This document shows positions 45,935 to 58,700 of a stretch of DNA of 64,000 nucleotides, piece after piece. The stretch covers positions 78,175,945 to 78,239,944 of the forward strand of contig OY744523.1 in NCBI GenBank assembly GCA_963556195.1, given 5' to 3'. The DNA comes from Sepiola atlantica (Eukaryota; Mollusca; Cephalopoda; Sepiida; Sepiolidae). Under the pieces are notes generated by a model. It searched no databases. It was given only the letters and a program-made list of their open reading frames with translations, and had not been told where the DNA came from. Every line of letters starts with the position of its first letter. Position 1 is the first letter of the stretch. The position numbers were made by a program, and so were the translations under genes.

Positions 45935-47740
45935 CCATTGAGCGACAAAGAGACTTTTCTTTTAGGTCATCCAGTTTTGCAGCTAACAGGCGAGAGAGAA
46001 AGACAGAAACTTCAGTTGACACATCATGACTGCGACTTCAGATAGACGAACAGCTGGTTCTGTCGATGAAGTGGACTATGGACACACGGTGGGGATTCAA
46101 AGAACATCAAACACTCTGTTACATGATTCATCATTGTTTATCTACACGGTATCTCCAAAAGTACATTTTTATTTCATTGATTAAAGACCTTTAAACAATT
46201 AAATTGGTTTCAATCATCTTTTATGCCACAGTTTTTCTCACGTGCGGTTGCTCAGTCGCCCCCCCCCCCTGGTATGTCAACATTGTTTAGTAAGAATTGA
46301 TTTTCCTCACTTTAAACGTGAATAACACATAAAAGTCTAAACTTGTTAACAATTTACAACAACAATTTACTCTTTCAATATATAAAGAACGTAGGAGTGT
46401 ATGTAGTTGTTGCTATATTTAACACTTGTCAAAATAATTGCGTTCATAGTTCGTCTATTACTAGAATTATAGATGCATTAATCATGGATGGTGAGTGGTT
46501 GGCAGTGGCATGCAAAGGTATGGTGATGCCCAAGGCCAACTCCTTGTGGATTGTATGCCTCAAAGACTCAAGTATAAGTTCTAGTACTGAGCAATATTAT
46601 GAAAGAAGCGCATAGCTTGAATATGGTTGGATCATTTTGGATGTTCGGGACCACCGCCCGGCAGCCCAATCATTCTGCATGCCACTAATGGTTTGATAAA
46701 GTATGTATGTTAAATGGTATTTCGTTTTCTTTGGGAGAATGGAAAATAGCCGCACAGTGTAACAAAGTCATTAATTTTGTTGTATCAAAGTTGAACTTTC
46801 ATAAATTACTCAGCTGAACATTAATTTTGAGATGCAAACATAAAATGAATGTTCAAACCTTAAGATTGAACAAGTGAGATTTAGTTGGCCCAAACAATCT
46901 GAAAAAGCAAACAAATTCACTTTCATTCTCGACAAACATTTTGCACTTTAGTTAGAAATCAAAACAAAATGCAAAACAATTACTAACACATAGAAAATGG
47001 CATTTTTGCAAATACTGATTACAAAAAATTAGACGGAAAGTTGACCTGAAACCTGACCTCAATTGTGTTAAGTGAAGGTGAGCTTATGGGTCACATTTGG
47101 GGAAAAAAAGAAAATTAAAAGTGTCCTGTTAGCTATTAAATACAATTGTTTTTCATGAATGTACTGTTCCTTTAGTTTAAACACATTTCGAGATTGTCTT
47201 TTTTTATATATAAAATCACTTATTTAACAAAAGAAAACTAAATATTCTAAAAAAAACTCTTTAAGCCTTTAAAAGACGGAAGGTTTCATTGTAATCCATG
47301 GAATTTCATATTTCTAAATAAGAAATGGCCAAAAGAAAAACACATGATGAACATTGGAGAAGATTGGATAAATTAAAAAACAACAAGAATGAAATACTAA
47401 AATTGTAAGATTTATTAAAAACTTTATTTTTTCTTTTAAATCGATTTATTAATAAGATTTTTGCTATTTGTATCCAAATATCTGTGAAAAGTTCACGGAT
47501 GAGTTTTAACCGTTTTCTCGAATTGAAGTTATTCTGATTCCAGCAAAGGCAAATTGTTGTCTTGGATTTATTTCCAGGTGAATATGTGTTCCATTCTGGA
47601 ATCTTTCCAAAATGAATTTCTGCCAACTTAAACCAATCAAACTTGACCACCGAGCACAATATTTTCATAGGAATATTAACTCAATTGACTTAACAATAAT
47701 ATAAGATATTTTTCATATCTTTAAGAAAAATTAGGAATAC
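45935..47740. other. Non-coding stretch
   Basis: Poly-C (46259-46268). Open frames of 90 codons (46343-46615) and 120 codons (47668-47306, minus) show no family motif. I cannot support them as genes, though the 46480-46690 segment is GC-richer than its surroundings and could be a fragment of a repeat. Confidence 0.4.
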
Positions 47741-47754
47741 ATAAATCTGTACTA

Positions 47755-49130
47755 TTTATTATTTAAATCATTTTTATATTTATTATTTAAATCATTATTA
47801 TTTTTATTATTTAAATCATTATCATTTTTATTATTTAAATCATTATCCTTTTCATTATTTAAATCATTATTATTTTAATCATTATTATTTTCATTATTTA
47901 AATAATTATCATATTTATTATTTAAATCATAATCATATTTATTATTTAAATCAATATTAAATTTATTATTTAAATAATTATCATATTTATTATTTAAATC
48001 ATAATCATATTTATTATTTAAATAAATATTATATTTATTATTTAAATCATTGTTATATTTATTATGTAGATTATTATTATATTTATTATGTAAATCATTA
48101 TTATTTTATTATCAAATTATTATCATATCTATTATTTAAATCATTACTATTTTTATTATTTTAATAATTATCATATTTATTATTTAAATCAATATTATAT
48201 TTATTATTTAAATAATTATCATACTTATTATTTAAATCATAATCATATTTATTATTTAAATCAATATTAAATTTATTATTTAAATCAATATCATATTTAT
48301 TATTTAAATCAATATTATATTTATTATTTAAATCATTATCATATTTATTATTTAAATCATTATTATATTTATTATTTAAATCATTATTATATTTATTATT
48401 TAAATCATTGTTATATTTATTATGTAAATTATTATTATATTTATTATGTAAATCATTATTATTTTATTATCAAATTATTATCATATCTATTATTTAAATC
48501 ATTACTATTTTTATTATTTTAATAATTATCATATTTATCATTTCAATCATTATTATGTTTGTTATTTAAATAATTATTATATTTATTATGTAAATCATTA
48601 TTATATTTATTATTAAATTATTATCATATTTATTATTTATATCATTATTATTTTATTATATAAATCATTATTACATTTATTGTTTAAATCATTATTATTT
48701 TATTTATCTACCTCCCACAAGGTAAGATGTGACACAAGGTCGGGAAAGTGGGATTAGATAAGCCAGCGCTCGAGAGGTGAGCACTCTGGCCATTTAAAAA
48801 TTGCCTGGGCAGCCCCGTCGGCATTCCTGGTAGGCCGCCTCAGACAGTAAGCAATAAACTTACTCCTCCCCAAAGAGGGGAGGCGAAGCCTGGGAGAGTG
48901 CACCTCCTAGAGATGCACAGGACCGGCAACCCCCAATAGACCGGCGTAAATCCGGACCCAAAGGCTCGGACAATACCAGTTTATTAGGCGGGGTAACATT
49001 ATTATATTTATTATTTTAATCATTATAATTTTTATTATTTGAATCATTATTATTTTTATTATTTTAATAATTATTATATTTATTATGTAAATCATTATTA
49101 TATTTATTATTTAAATCATATTTATTATTT
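47755..49130. repeat. 24-bp AT-rich array, split by a U2-headed SINE
   Basis: The unit is about ATATTTATTATTTAAATCAT plus TATC. It runs from 47755 to 48716 and resumes at about 48997-49130. A composite block containing TTATTATCAAATTATTATCA at about 48105 recurs near 48463, an internal higher-order repeat of about 358 bp. No coding content. Confidence 0.9.
48717..48996 (-). mobile_element. U2 snRNA-headed SINE-like element, copy 2
   Basis: The reverse complement shares with 40290-40590 the blocks GGTGCACTC-like, AGGCTTCGCCTCCC, TTTGGGGAGGAGTAAGTTTA, TTGCTTACTG, GACGGGGCTGCCCAGGCA, CCAGAGTGCTCACCT and TCCCACTTTCCCGACC. Its head is more degraded: TATTGTCCGAGCCTTTGGGT instead of the clear U2 5' end, then GGTTGCCGGTCC and CTAGGAGGTGCAC. 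The GC-rich element lies cleanly inside the AT-rich 24-bp array, so its borders can be read (TCTACCTCCCACAAGG at the tail, GTTACCCCGCCTAATAAACT at the head). The B box is altered to TATCTAATCC. Confidence 0.8.
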
Positions 49131-49132
49131 AA

Positions 49133-50660
49133 ATCAATGCGCATGTCTCCAGCCTTGAATCTCACGGGTGTCCTTTTATCTGTCTGAGGTTGTCTTTGCT
49201 GCACCCCACTTCCTATTTGTTCTTTTTGTACCGTTCCCCTTCTGACAATGACTTCTCTGTTGTTGATGCTATATCCATCAGTGTTGATGATGCATTGCAA
49301 ATTTATCTGTTAAGCTCCATCTTTGTTTTTGGTGACTTCAATGCTCATCATTCTGACTTGCTCTAACCGCACAAATCTAGCTAGGAAATCTCTCTTAACT
49401 TTTCTGTCTCATGACTAGTCCCAAATTGCCACCTTGCCCACACGTTTTCCTGATAATTATGTTAATCAACCATCCTTATTTTTCTCTAGCTCTTCTCTTC
49501 TATTAGGTTCTTCTGATTATGCTGTTGTTAATGTTGAGGTTGATTTTTCGGTGAAGTCTATTGATCGTCCCTTCCATAGGAAGACGTTCAACTACAGGAA
49601 GGCTGATTGGGATGGGCTTTGCATCTTCCTATGTGACGTTCCATGGGGTCCTATATTTGGTATGTCTCTGAATGATGCTGCTAGGGAAATTACTGACTGG
49701 CTGCTTGTTGGAATTGACACCTTCATTCCTCATCGTAAGTTTCAAACCAAACCTCATTCTCCTCCATTGTTTTCATCTGTTTGTGCTTCTGCCATTGTCC
49801 ATCGTAACCATTACTTTAATCAGTATCGTTGGGATGGTTCTGAGGTTTCTAGATAATCCTACAGAAGAGCTAGCAATGCCTGCAAGAGAGCAATCTCTGA
49901 GGCTACGTCTAGCTATTCTCAAAGTATTCGTTACTATCTCATCTCAAAGGGTTGGCTTTCGTGATTTTTTGGAGAATCTACAATAGTGTTATGAATAGTG
50001 GCAAGTTTTTCTTCCTCTTTTTAATGGTCTTCAGATTATTTCATCTTCTAAGGATAAGGATAATCTCTTTGCTCGTCTTTTTGCTGACAATTCTTCTCTT
50101 GAAGATATTCTTTACACAGTTTTGAAATATGTTTGGGGATAATTGGCTTCTTGATATATGAATGCATACCTAATCAAATTCAGTCCAGAAATGATTCCAT
50201 TATTTAATATTTACTGTGTTTCCCTGTGGGTGCAATGCACCTGTTATCAAAAGTTCACCAGCTTTGAACACAATTATGCTGACCGAAGAGTTTAAATTTA
50301 GACACTTTCATACAGACATTTCTTTTTTCAAAAATTAAAAGTTCAGTGTCTGTGCTCATTGTCAAATCTAGGGAGTTTCTGGATGTTTGTACGACTCAAT
50401 AATGGCTTCTTAGTATCTATTAAAGCCTTGTTCTGCCAGTCCTCTGCTTATAGTCACTTTTGAGAATTTCTCAGACTCTGATCTAGAAGCATTCTCTCTG
50501 CCTGAATATCAGCATAATTCTTCAAATCTTGATGTGCCTGACATCCACTTCAGTCAACTTGCATTTTCTGCCGCTTCCTTGCCACAGTTTGTAAATACTA
50601 GTTTCAGCAATTTATTCCAAACTATACTTGACCAGACTGGAAGAAGGCTTTAACTATTTG
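49133..50660 (+). pseudogene. LINE (CR1/Jockey-like) APE endonuclease region
   Basis: Forward frames give a LRLSLLHPTSYLFFLYRSP segment, then DNDFSVVDAISISVDDALQI, IFVFGDFNAHH (the APE-type GDFN/HH motif, about 49330-49350), PTRFPD (49434), LLLGSSDYAVVNVEVDFSVK (the SDH-type catalytic end, here SDY), FNYRKADWDGLCIFLCDVPW, DTFIPHRKFQTKPHSPP, HRNHYFNQY, and after a frame change SSQRVGFRDFLENL. This is the EN domain and EN-RT linker of a CR1/Jockey-type LINE. The H of SDH is Y. Stops and frameshifts kill it. Downstream (50000-50660) the similarity fades. Confidence 0.75.
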
Positions 50661-50664
50661 TCTC

Positions 50665-51995
50665 AGAGACCATCCAGCATCATGAAGTGTTTTGATAAAA
50701 TCTCTGTTATTTTCTGTGAATTCCCATTGTTTTCACATAACGTCAATTCATAATAACAACTCAAGATGCTGCAAGCTATGCTTACAAAAAGAAATAACGA
50801 TAATTACAAATAAAATAAACAAACAAAAACAAGTAAATAAAATAATAAATTCGGGATAAATTCAAACAATTTATTTGAAAAAAAAGTTTACCAAAATAGA
50901 TACGACTTAAAAATAGAAAACTAATCTCATATGAGCCCATCAAAAATACATAGGGAATACACAACAGAGATAAGCATAGAATATGAAGAACACAAGACGA
51001 TAAACTAATAATCTCCATCAACAATTTATTATGAACACACAATGGAGATAAGCAGAGAGTGTGAAGAACACAAAACAATAAACTAATAATCTCCATCAAA
51101 ATGAGAAATTAAAGAAACGGTATGTAGACTTGAATTAAAAACGCGAAATAGAGACCATATTAAAAATCATAAACTTTCTAAAAAATTCATAATGCCTGCG
51201 TCACACCATGTAAATTTTAAAAAAAATGATCTCTGCTGCATAGATAAACCACCTTAAATAGATATTTACATAAGTGTTCAATGACATTATGCCAACTAAA
51301 TTGTCATCCAATTCCTCTGAGGTTAATATATTTAATCAGAATAAGGATATTTATGAAAGAGTATGTAAATACATTAGTTACAAAGTCAATGCACTCTACA
51401 AAAGACAATATTCCAAAATAATCGATAATAATAATAAAACTGAAATAATAGAAAAATGACAATTATATGATTTACATGGACTCAGAATATAGCAACAACA
51501 ATATAAGAAAAACTTTCTTCAACCGCATACCCTTTAATATGAGTGTCAAACACTTAAAATGTTAAGCTAAAAAGGTGCATGCCAACCAAATTTGACAAGT
51601 TTGCTATATAAGCTTACAAAGTTATTCTGGCTGAAAAGCAGAAAATGAATGATCTCCATTTCTAATTGAAACCTATTAAACCTTCTTGCCCGCTTAATGG
51701 CCATTACTTGGCTGAGAGTATTGTGTACAAAGCCATTGTACAATTTAATGGATAGCCAAGGAAAACCTACTTAGGGTCCACTGAGAGGTCATTGAATAAA
51801 CGTAACTACATATCACAAAAACACTTTCACTCATGAAATGCTCAGATATAGTACTTCCCTGCCAGATTACATATAGGAGATAAAGTGTAAATATAAAATG
51901 GACTACATTTTCAAGTCTGAAATTTTCAAATGGTTACCATGTTAATTTTTTGTTTGTTTTTTTAAGATATTTTATCCCAAACAAAGCAGACCGCC
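50665..51995. other. AT-rich non-coding stretch with a 78-bp direct repeat
   Basis: A 78-bp two-copy repeat lies at about 50950-51106. A 105-codon antisense open frame (51099-50782) is formed by it and has no motif. The rest is AT-rich. Confidence 0.5.
50950..51106. repeat. 78-bp tandem duplication
   Basis: GAGATAAGCA recurs at 50967 and 51045, and ATCTCCATCA at 51011 and 51089, both exactly 78 bp apart. The copies differ by several substitutions. Confidence 0.85.
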
Positions 51996-51999
51996 ACTG

Positions 52000-52375
52000 T
52001 AGACGTAAGGGGCTACTGGGAATTAGGGTGAAAGTTTTGGAGGTCATCTTTAATTGGGAGCTGTGCAGCGAAATGTCTATTTACATTAGTTTTAAACCTC
52101 TGCATGTCGGTATAGTCGGGGAAACAGGGAACAGAGAGGGAGTTCCAGAGGCCGGCAGCACAAGGAAAAAACTATTGGAGTAGAAAGCTCTCCGGCATCT
52201 CGGGACCTCCATAGTGAATGGATGGGATTGTCGAGTTGTTCTGGTGTATTTGCATCGAGGGAGCACTAGAGCAGCTAGTTCATCAGAGCACAATCCATTG
52301 AAGTATTCGTAAAACAAGTACAAGGATGCAACATTGCGGCGATAGGACAGGACTGGAGCTTGGTGGATAGTGAGG
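52000..52375 (-). pseudogene. LINE RT C-terminal tail, family C
   Basis: The minus strand gives a MYLFYEYFNGLCSDELAALV block, then TRTTRQSHPFTMEVPRCRRA, FYSNSFFLVLPASGTP and SLFPVSPT. It is the same order as the tail at 6361-6660. The 80-codon frame 52323-52081 covers most of it. Truncated at the 5' end. Confidence 0.7.
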
Positions 52376-52379
52376 GACC

Positions 52380-52668
52380 TATTATAAACCAGGTTTTAAA
52401 TTTGTTTTGTTAAGTAGGGGGAGCAAAGTTGGCTATTGCGCCATCCACCATGTTAACAAATTGCTTAATAGTAAAAAGAATTTGAAGTAAACTTAAATGT
52501 AAGCATAAAAGTAAACTTAAATCTAAACTATTAACTAGAAATTATTATTTATGTATTTATTAACATAGTTATTAATATTTGATTAATCTTTGCTAATCTT
52601 TGTGTTTATGGATTTGGCTCATTTTTTATACAAGACATACTTGGAGAGTAATGTCTGTTCATAATTCA

Positions 52669-52738
<70 letters not shown>

Positions 52739-52991
52739 TGGCCGGAAAATTACGCAATGGAAAATTACGCAATTTTGTCAAGGTAGAAAAATTAGGTAAC
52801 TATAGAATAAATATCGATTGAAAATAGATTTTAGGACAGTTCTTTAGGTGGATGTAGTTTTGATAGGGCTAAGACCCCTCTCCCCCCCCCCCCAAAAAAA
52901 AATATAAATATATAAAAATAAATATTATAAAATATTTATTTCTGTTTAAAAGCAAATAAAATCTATTTTTCTGTTGCCGAATTTTCCTTAA

Positions 52992-53040
<49 letters not shown>

Positions 53041-53100
53041 ATATATATATATATATGCAAATCATAAAACATCAAGCATTTTGAAATTATTTTTTTTAAA

Positions 53101-53132
<32 letters not shown>
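52380..53132. other. Non-coding stretch with three (TA)n runs and poly-C
   Basis: (TA)n at 52671-52736, 52998-53032 and 53105-53140; poly-C (52882-52892) next to poly-A. No gene. Confidence 0.6.
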
Positions 53133-53133
<1 letters not shown>

Positions 53134-53143
<10 letters not shown>

Positions 53144-53419
53144 AATTTTATTTACACAAACATGTACAAAATCTGCGACACTGGCATGTCGATGTTATCG
53201 ATCAACAGTTACTATAAACTGAGATCTCATCAGGCAGAGTTAGAATCCGATCTTAACCTCAGATCATATTTGGCTCTCTCCAAATATGATCTGAGGTTAA
53301 GATCGGATTCTAACTCTGCCTGATGAGATCTCAGTTTATAGTAACTGTTGATCGATAACATTGACATGCCAGTGTCGCAGATTTTGTACATGTCCGTGTA
53401 AATAAAATTATCATATATA
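53134..53419. repeat. 286-bp near-perfect palindrome (foldback element)
   Basis: Arms 53134-53273 and 53280-53419 are reverse complements over 140 bp with only three mismatches that I can see (two adjacent near 53157, one near 53192), separated by a 6-nt CTCTCT loop (53274-53279). The outer ends lie in TA repeat. It could be a foldback-type MITE with TA target, or the product of a local inverted duplication. A transcript would fold into a long dsRNA hairpin. Confidence 0.9.
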
Positions 53420-53516
53420 AAGCTCTATTTTGATATTGAGCACTTTTTATAAACCCGGTTAAAATTCTCTGGATTACCACCCTGTGGATATTTTTTACCT
53501 GGATTATTACCATTAT

Positions 53517-53574
<58 letters not shown>

Positions 53575-54180
53575 TATGTGTGAAAAAAAAGACAAACAGA
53601 AAACAGGAGAAAAACAAGAAACGAGAAATTTGACCGTTTTCGTTAGTATCAACGAACGTCTTCAGAAAAAGTGAAGATTTGAAAAATGTTATTTCGATAG
53701 CCGGCACAAACATAGGAAAAGGAACAAAACGCGAGATGTGATTGGTCTATACAAGAAAATTTAAACAAGTATGGAAGATATTTTTGGCAATTAAGTGATA
53801 CTTTTCTCTTTCTTTTTTTTGCACCTACGTGCTAGTACTGGGATTTGTATGGCCATGTGAAAGGGAAAGACAAGTGAAGACTCCAATATAGGATGTTAGA
53901 CTTACATGCATTATGTTAGAGTATTGCTATTGTTGTAATTACACAAAACTTATGAGATTAATAAAATAAACACATTTTACCATCAATATTTTATTTGCAA
54001 GTACAGGTTTTGTATAATAAATTTTGTTTATTTGTTCATTTTGAAAGAATATATACATATGAAAAGAATATAAATAACAAACTTAACAGTGTTATACAAC
54101 AAGAATATCTAAAAATTGAGATGAACAAAACACAAAAGGCAAATTAACAGAATTGCAAAGGAAAGTGTTGCATCATTTAT
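53420..54180. other. Non-coding stretch with (TA)n
   Basis: (TA)n at 53519-53571. The segment 53580-53760 carries a CGTTAGTATCAACGAACGTC motif. No gene. Confidence 0.5.
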
Positions 54181-54184
54181 TCTT

Positions 54185-55148
54185 TTCTCCTTTCATTTTC
54201 AACAACTTTTAACTGTTATCGACAGTTGATGTTAAATTTGCTATTGTAGCAACTAAGTTATTGGAATCAATTTTTTACTGCTTGCCAGAGTTCATACTTG
54301 CTGTTAAGCTATCATTGAAATAAATATCTCACTTAAGTGCACTCCACAGGTGGTGAATTGAATTTTAGTCACAGCTATTGAGTGACGAGTCCATGTACAA
54401 ATTCGTTACAAATCCTTTTACTTGTAACTATGTTTTGGTGAACGTTGAAGCGCGACTTAGTGCGTTGTCTTGCATAAACATCGACGATTTACGTTTGACT
54501 AAATGTTAGTTATCCAACCACTCAAAGAGATTTTGTTCTAGAAAATCATAGTAACTTTTACTCTATTCTCGACTTTAAAAGGACTCACAAGCTCACTGCC
54601 AACAATACAAGCCCATATCATAATCTCACCCGCACCTTGTTGCCGTTTAACAAATTGTCTTGAATCACGTTGCTTACAGACATATCCTTGCGTCCATCCA
54701 TCAGGCATATCAAGAGTTAAGCTGGCCTCGTCTGTGAACAAGACTTTTCTGAAATCAGTTTTCATATATTTCCTAGCCTACTGCATTCGATTTTCCTTAT
54801 GTTTCTTAGTTAATATTGGTTTCTTGATTCGATTCTTTAGATCATTAAATTTTCTCAATGCTTTGCATCTTGTTTCTCTTGAACCCATAGGAACGAAATG
54901 TGAATAAACTACTGGTATGTGGATTTCTAATGGTGTCCTTTCAGATATGTGACAGATCTCTGTTTTGTTAGAATTCTAGATTTGGCTTCTTCTTTTTTTC
55001 TCGATTGAATTCCATTCTTATATGCTTTCTTGATTGATCGATGATCGATTTTCAGATCCTTTGAAATTTGAAGCAAAGACTTTCCTTTACTAATTTCCTT
55101 TATTATGTACTTCTGTTCATCGCTTGTTAGTTCTTTTTTGACAGACAT
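54185..55148 (-). pseudogene. Tc1-type transposase relic
   Basis: Minus strand from an ATG at 55148: MSVKKELTSDEQKYIIKEIS, LLQISKDLKIDHRSIKKAY (HTH), then a KNRIKKPILTKKHKENRMQ-like linker, KVLFTDEASLTLDMPDGW (first catalytic D), RQQGAGEIMIWACIVG, FMQDNALSRASTFTK (second D, about 54475), and NSIHHLWSALK where NPIENLW is expected. The third acidic residue is thus replaced by H. At least three stops or frameshifts break the frame (after GHH, at MQ-stop, after KT). The total span is about 320 codons, normal for Tc1-type enzymes. Terminal repeats were not found. Confidence 0.8.
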
Positions 55149-55149
55149 T

Positions 55150-55714
55150 AAGCTTTAGTTTAGCACTTGCAAATAATCCCTATACAATAATTACAAAAGT
55201 GTATTAAATTTCTGTCTAAAATGGAAAATTAAGAGTTATTATTTTACAGCTACAACAAAATGCATACAAAGAACATATTACATCATTTGATGTCATATAT
55301 TAAACAGTATAATCTCAATATATATAAGGCAAAAATCTGTGATATGTATGTAACGCTAAGGCTTTTAAAATACTAAACAAACACCTCCGAATAAGGTATT
55401 ATTTAAACCGGCATAACCTCGAGAAAATAATATCGAAAAATTAAAAAAAAAGATTCATTTTTAAGGGGTCAAATAGCCATTTTTTCGTTTAATGTGATCA
55501 CGATTTTTAATGTTATCTTGTGCACATGACGTCACATAGATAGGTACAGACGTCATAGTGATAAGTTCGGATATTATTTTATGCTATCGTCACGTAATTA
55601 TTGTTTTTTTAGTATTTTTCTTCAGACTATTGCCCTGATAAAAGGGAGGGGAATAAGCGAGAGTTATTTTAGTATAGCTCTAGACGTCTCCTTGTATTTA
55701 ACGATTGAAAATGA
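55150..55714. other. AT-rich non-coding stretch
   Basis: No gene or repeat beyond A-runs. It leads directly into the 30-bp array. Confidence 0.55.
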
Positions 55715-58700
55715 GGAAAAATATCATAATTTGATTGAAAATTACGAAGAATAATATGAGAGGATTGAAAATGATGAAGAATACCATGTGAGGATTGAAC
55801 ATGATTAATAATATCATAAGGGGATTAAAAATGATGAAGAATATGATGAAGTTATTGAAAATGATTAATAATAGGGTGAGAGGATTGAAAATGATGAAGA
55901 ATATCATAAGAGGATTAAAAATGATGAAGAATATCATGAAGTGATTAAAAATGATGAATAATAGGGTGAGAGGATTGAAAATGATGAATATCATGAGTGG
56001 ATTGAAAATGATAAATAATATCATGAGGGGATTGTAAATGATGAAGAATATCATGAGATGATTGAAAATGATAAAGAATACCATGAGAGGATTGAAAATG
56101 ATAAAGAATAAAATGATGGGATTGAAAATGATATAAAATATCATGAGCAGGTTAAATTTGATAAAGAATACGATGAGAGAGTTGAAAATGCTGAATAATT
56201 TAATGAGGGGATTGAAAAGGATGAAGAATATCATGAGAGAATTGAAAATGATGAAGACCATCATGAGAGGATTGAAAATGATGAAGACCATCATGAGAGG
56301 ATTGAAAATGATTAAGAATATCATGAGAGTATTGAAAATGCCGAAGAATACCATGAGGGGATTGAAAATGATGAAGAACATCATGAGAGAATTGAAAATG
56401 ATGAAGAATATCATGAGAGGATTGAAAATGATAAAAAATACCATGAAAGGATTGAAAATGATGAAGAATACCATGAGGGGATTGAAAATGATGAGGAACA
56501 TCATTGGAGGATTGAAAATGATGAAGAATATTATTAGAGGATTGAAAATGATGAAGAATATCATGAGAGGATTGAAAATGAAGAAGAATACGATGAGAGG
56601 ATTGAAAATGATGAATAATATCATGAGAGGATTGAAAATGATGTAGAATATCATGAGAGGATTGAACATGCTGAAGAATATCATGAGGGGATTGAAAATG
56701 ATGAAGAACATCATAAGTGGATTGGAAATGATGAAGAATATTATGAGAGGATTGAAAATTATGTAGAATATCATGGGGGGATTGAAAATGATATAGAATA
56801 CCATGAGAGGATTGAAAATGATGGAGAATATCATGAGAGGGTTGAAAATGATGAAGAATACGATGAGAGGATTGAACATGCTGAAGAATAAAATGAGAGG
56901 GACGTAAAATGATGAAGAATATCATGAGAGGATTGAAAATGATGAAGAACATCATGAGAGGATTGAAAATGATGAAGAATATCATGAGGGTGTGGAAATG
57001 ATGAAGAATACAATGAGAGGATGTAAAATGCTGAAGAATACCATGAGAGGATTGAATATGATGTAGGATATTATGAGAGGATTGAAAATGCTGAAGAATA
57101 CCATGAGGGAATTGAAAATGATAAAGAACATCATGAGAGGATTGGAAATGATGAAGAATATTATGAGAGGATTGAAAATTATGTAGAATATCATGGGGGG
57201 ATTGAAAATGATTAAGAATACCATGAAGGGATTGAAAATGATGAAGAATACTATTAGAGGATTGAAAATGATGAAGAATACCATGAGAGGATTGAAAATG
57301 ATGTAGAATACTATGAGAGGCTTGAAAATGATGAAGAATATGATGAGAGGATTGAAAATGATGAAGAATACCATGATGGGATTGAAAATGATAAAGAATA
57401 TCATGAGGGGATTGAATATGATGAAGAATATCATGAGAGGATTGAAAATTATGAAGAATACCATGATGGGATTGAAAATGATTAAGAATATCATGAGAGG
57501 ATTGAAAATGGTGAAGAATACCATGATGTGATTGAATAGATGAAGAATACGATGAGAGGATTGAAAATGCTGATGAATAAAATGAGGGTGTTGAAAATGA
57601 TGAAGAATATCCTGAGCGGATTGAAAATGATGAAGTAACTCATGAGGGGATTGAAAATGATGAAGAATATCATCAGAGGATTGAAAATGATGAAGAATAT
57701 CATGAGGAGATTGACAATAATAGAGAATATCATGAGAGTATTGAAAATGATGAAGAATACCATGATGGGATTGAAAATGATGAAGAATACGATGAGAGGA
57801 TTGAAAATGATGAATAATATCATCAGAGGATTGAAAATGATGAAGAATATCATCAGAGGATTGAAAATGATGAAGAATATCATGAGGGGGTTGAAAATGA
57901 TGAAGAATACAATGAGAGGATTGAAAATATTACAGAATACAATAAGAGGATTGAATATGATGTAGAATATTATGAGAGGATTGAAAATGCTGAAGAATAC
58001 CATGAGGGGATTGAAAATTATGAAGAATACCATGAGAGGATTGAAAATAATTAAGAATACTATGAGGGGATTGAAAATGATAAAGAATACCATGAGAGGA
58101 TTGAAAATGATGAAGAATACCATGAGAGGATTGAAAATGATGTAGAATATAATGAGACGATTGAAAATGATGAAGAATATCATGAGAGGATTGAAAATTA
58201 TGAAGAATACCATGAGAGGATTGAAAATTATGAAGAATACCATGAGAGGATTGAAAATGATGAAGAATACCATGAGAGGATTGAAAATAATTAAGAATAC
58301 TATGAGGGGATTGAAAATGATGAAGAATACCATGAGAGGATTGAAAATGATGAAGAATACCATGAGAGGATTGAAAATGATGTAGAATATAATGAGACGA
58401 TTGAAAATGATGAAGAATATCATGAGAAGATTGCAAATGATGAAGAATATCATGAGAGGATTGAAAATTATGAAGAATACCATGAGAGGATTGAAAATGA
58501 TGAAGAATACCATAATGGGATTGAAAATTATGAAGAATATCATGAGGGGATTGAAAATGATGAAGAATATCATGAGAGGATTTAAAAGGATGATGAATAT
58601 CATAGTAGGATAGAAAATGAGGAAGAATATCATAAGGGGATTTAAAATTATGTAGAATATCATAAGAGGATTGAAAATGATGAAGACCATCATGAAGGGA

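Noticed and set aside
46343..46615. 90-codon forward frame as a small host gene
   Set aside because: No start context, motif or splice evidence; length is within chance for this region.
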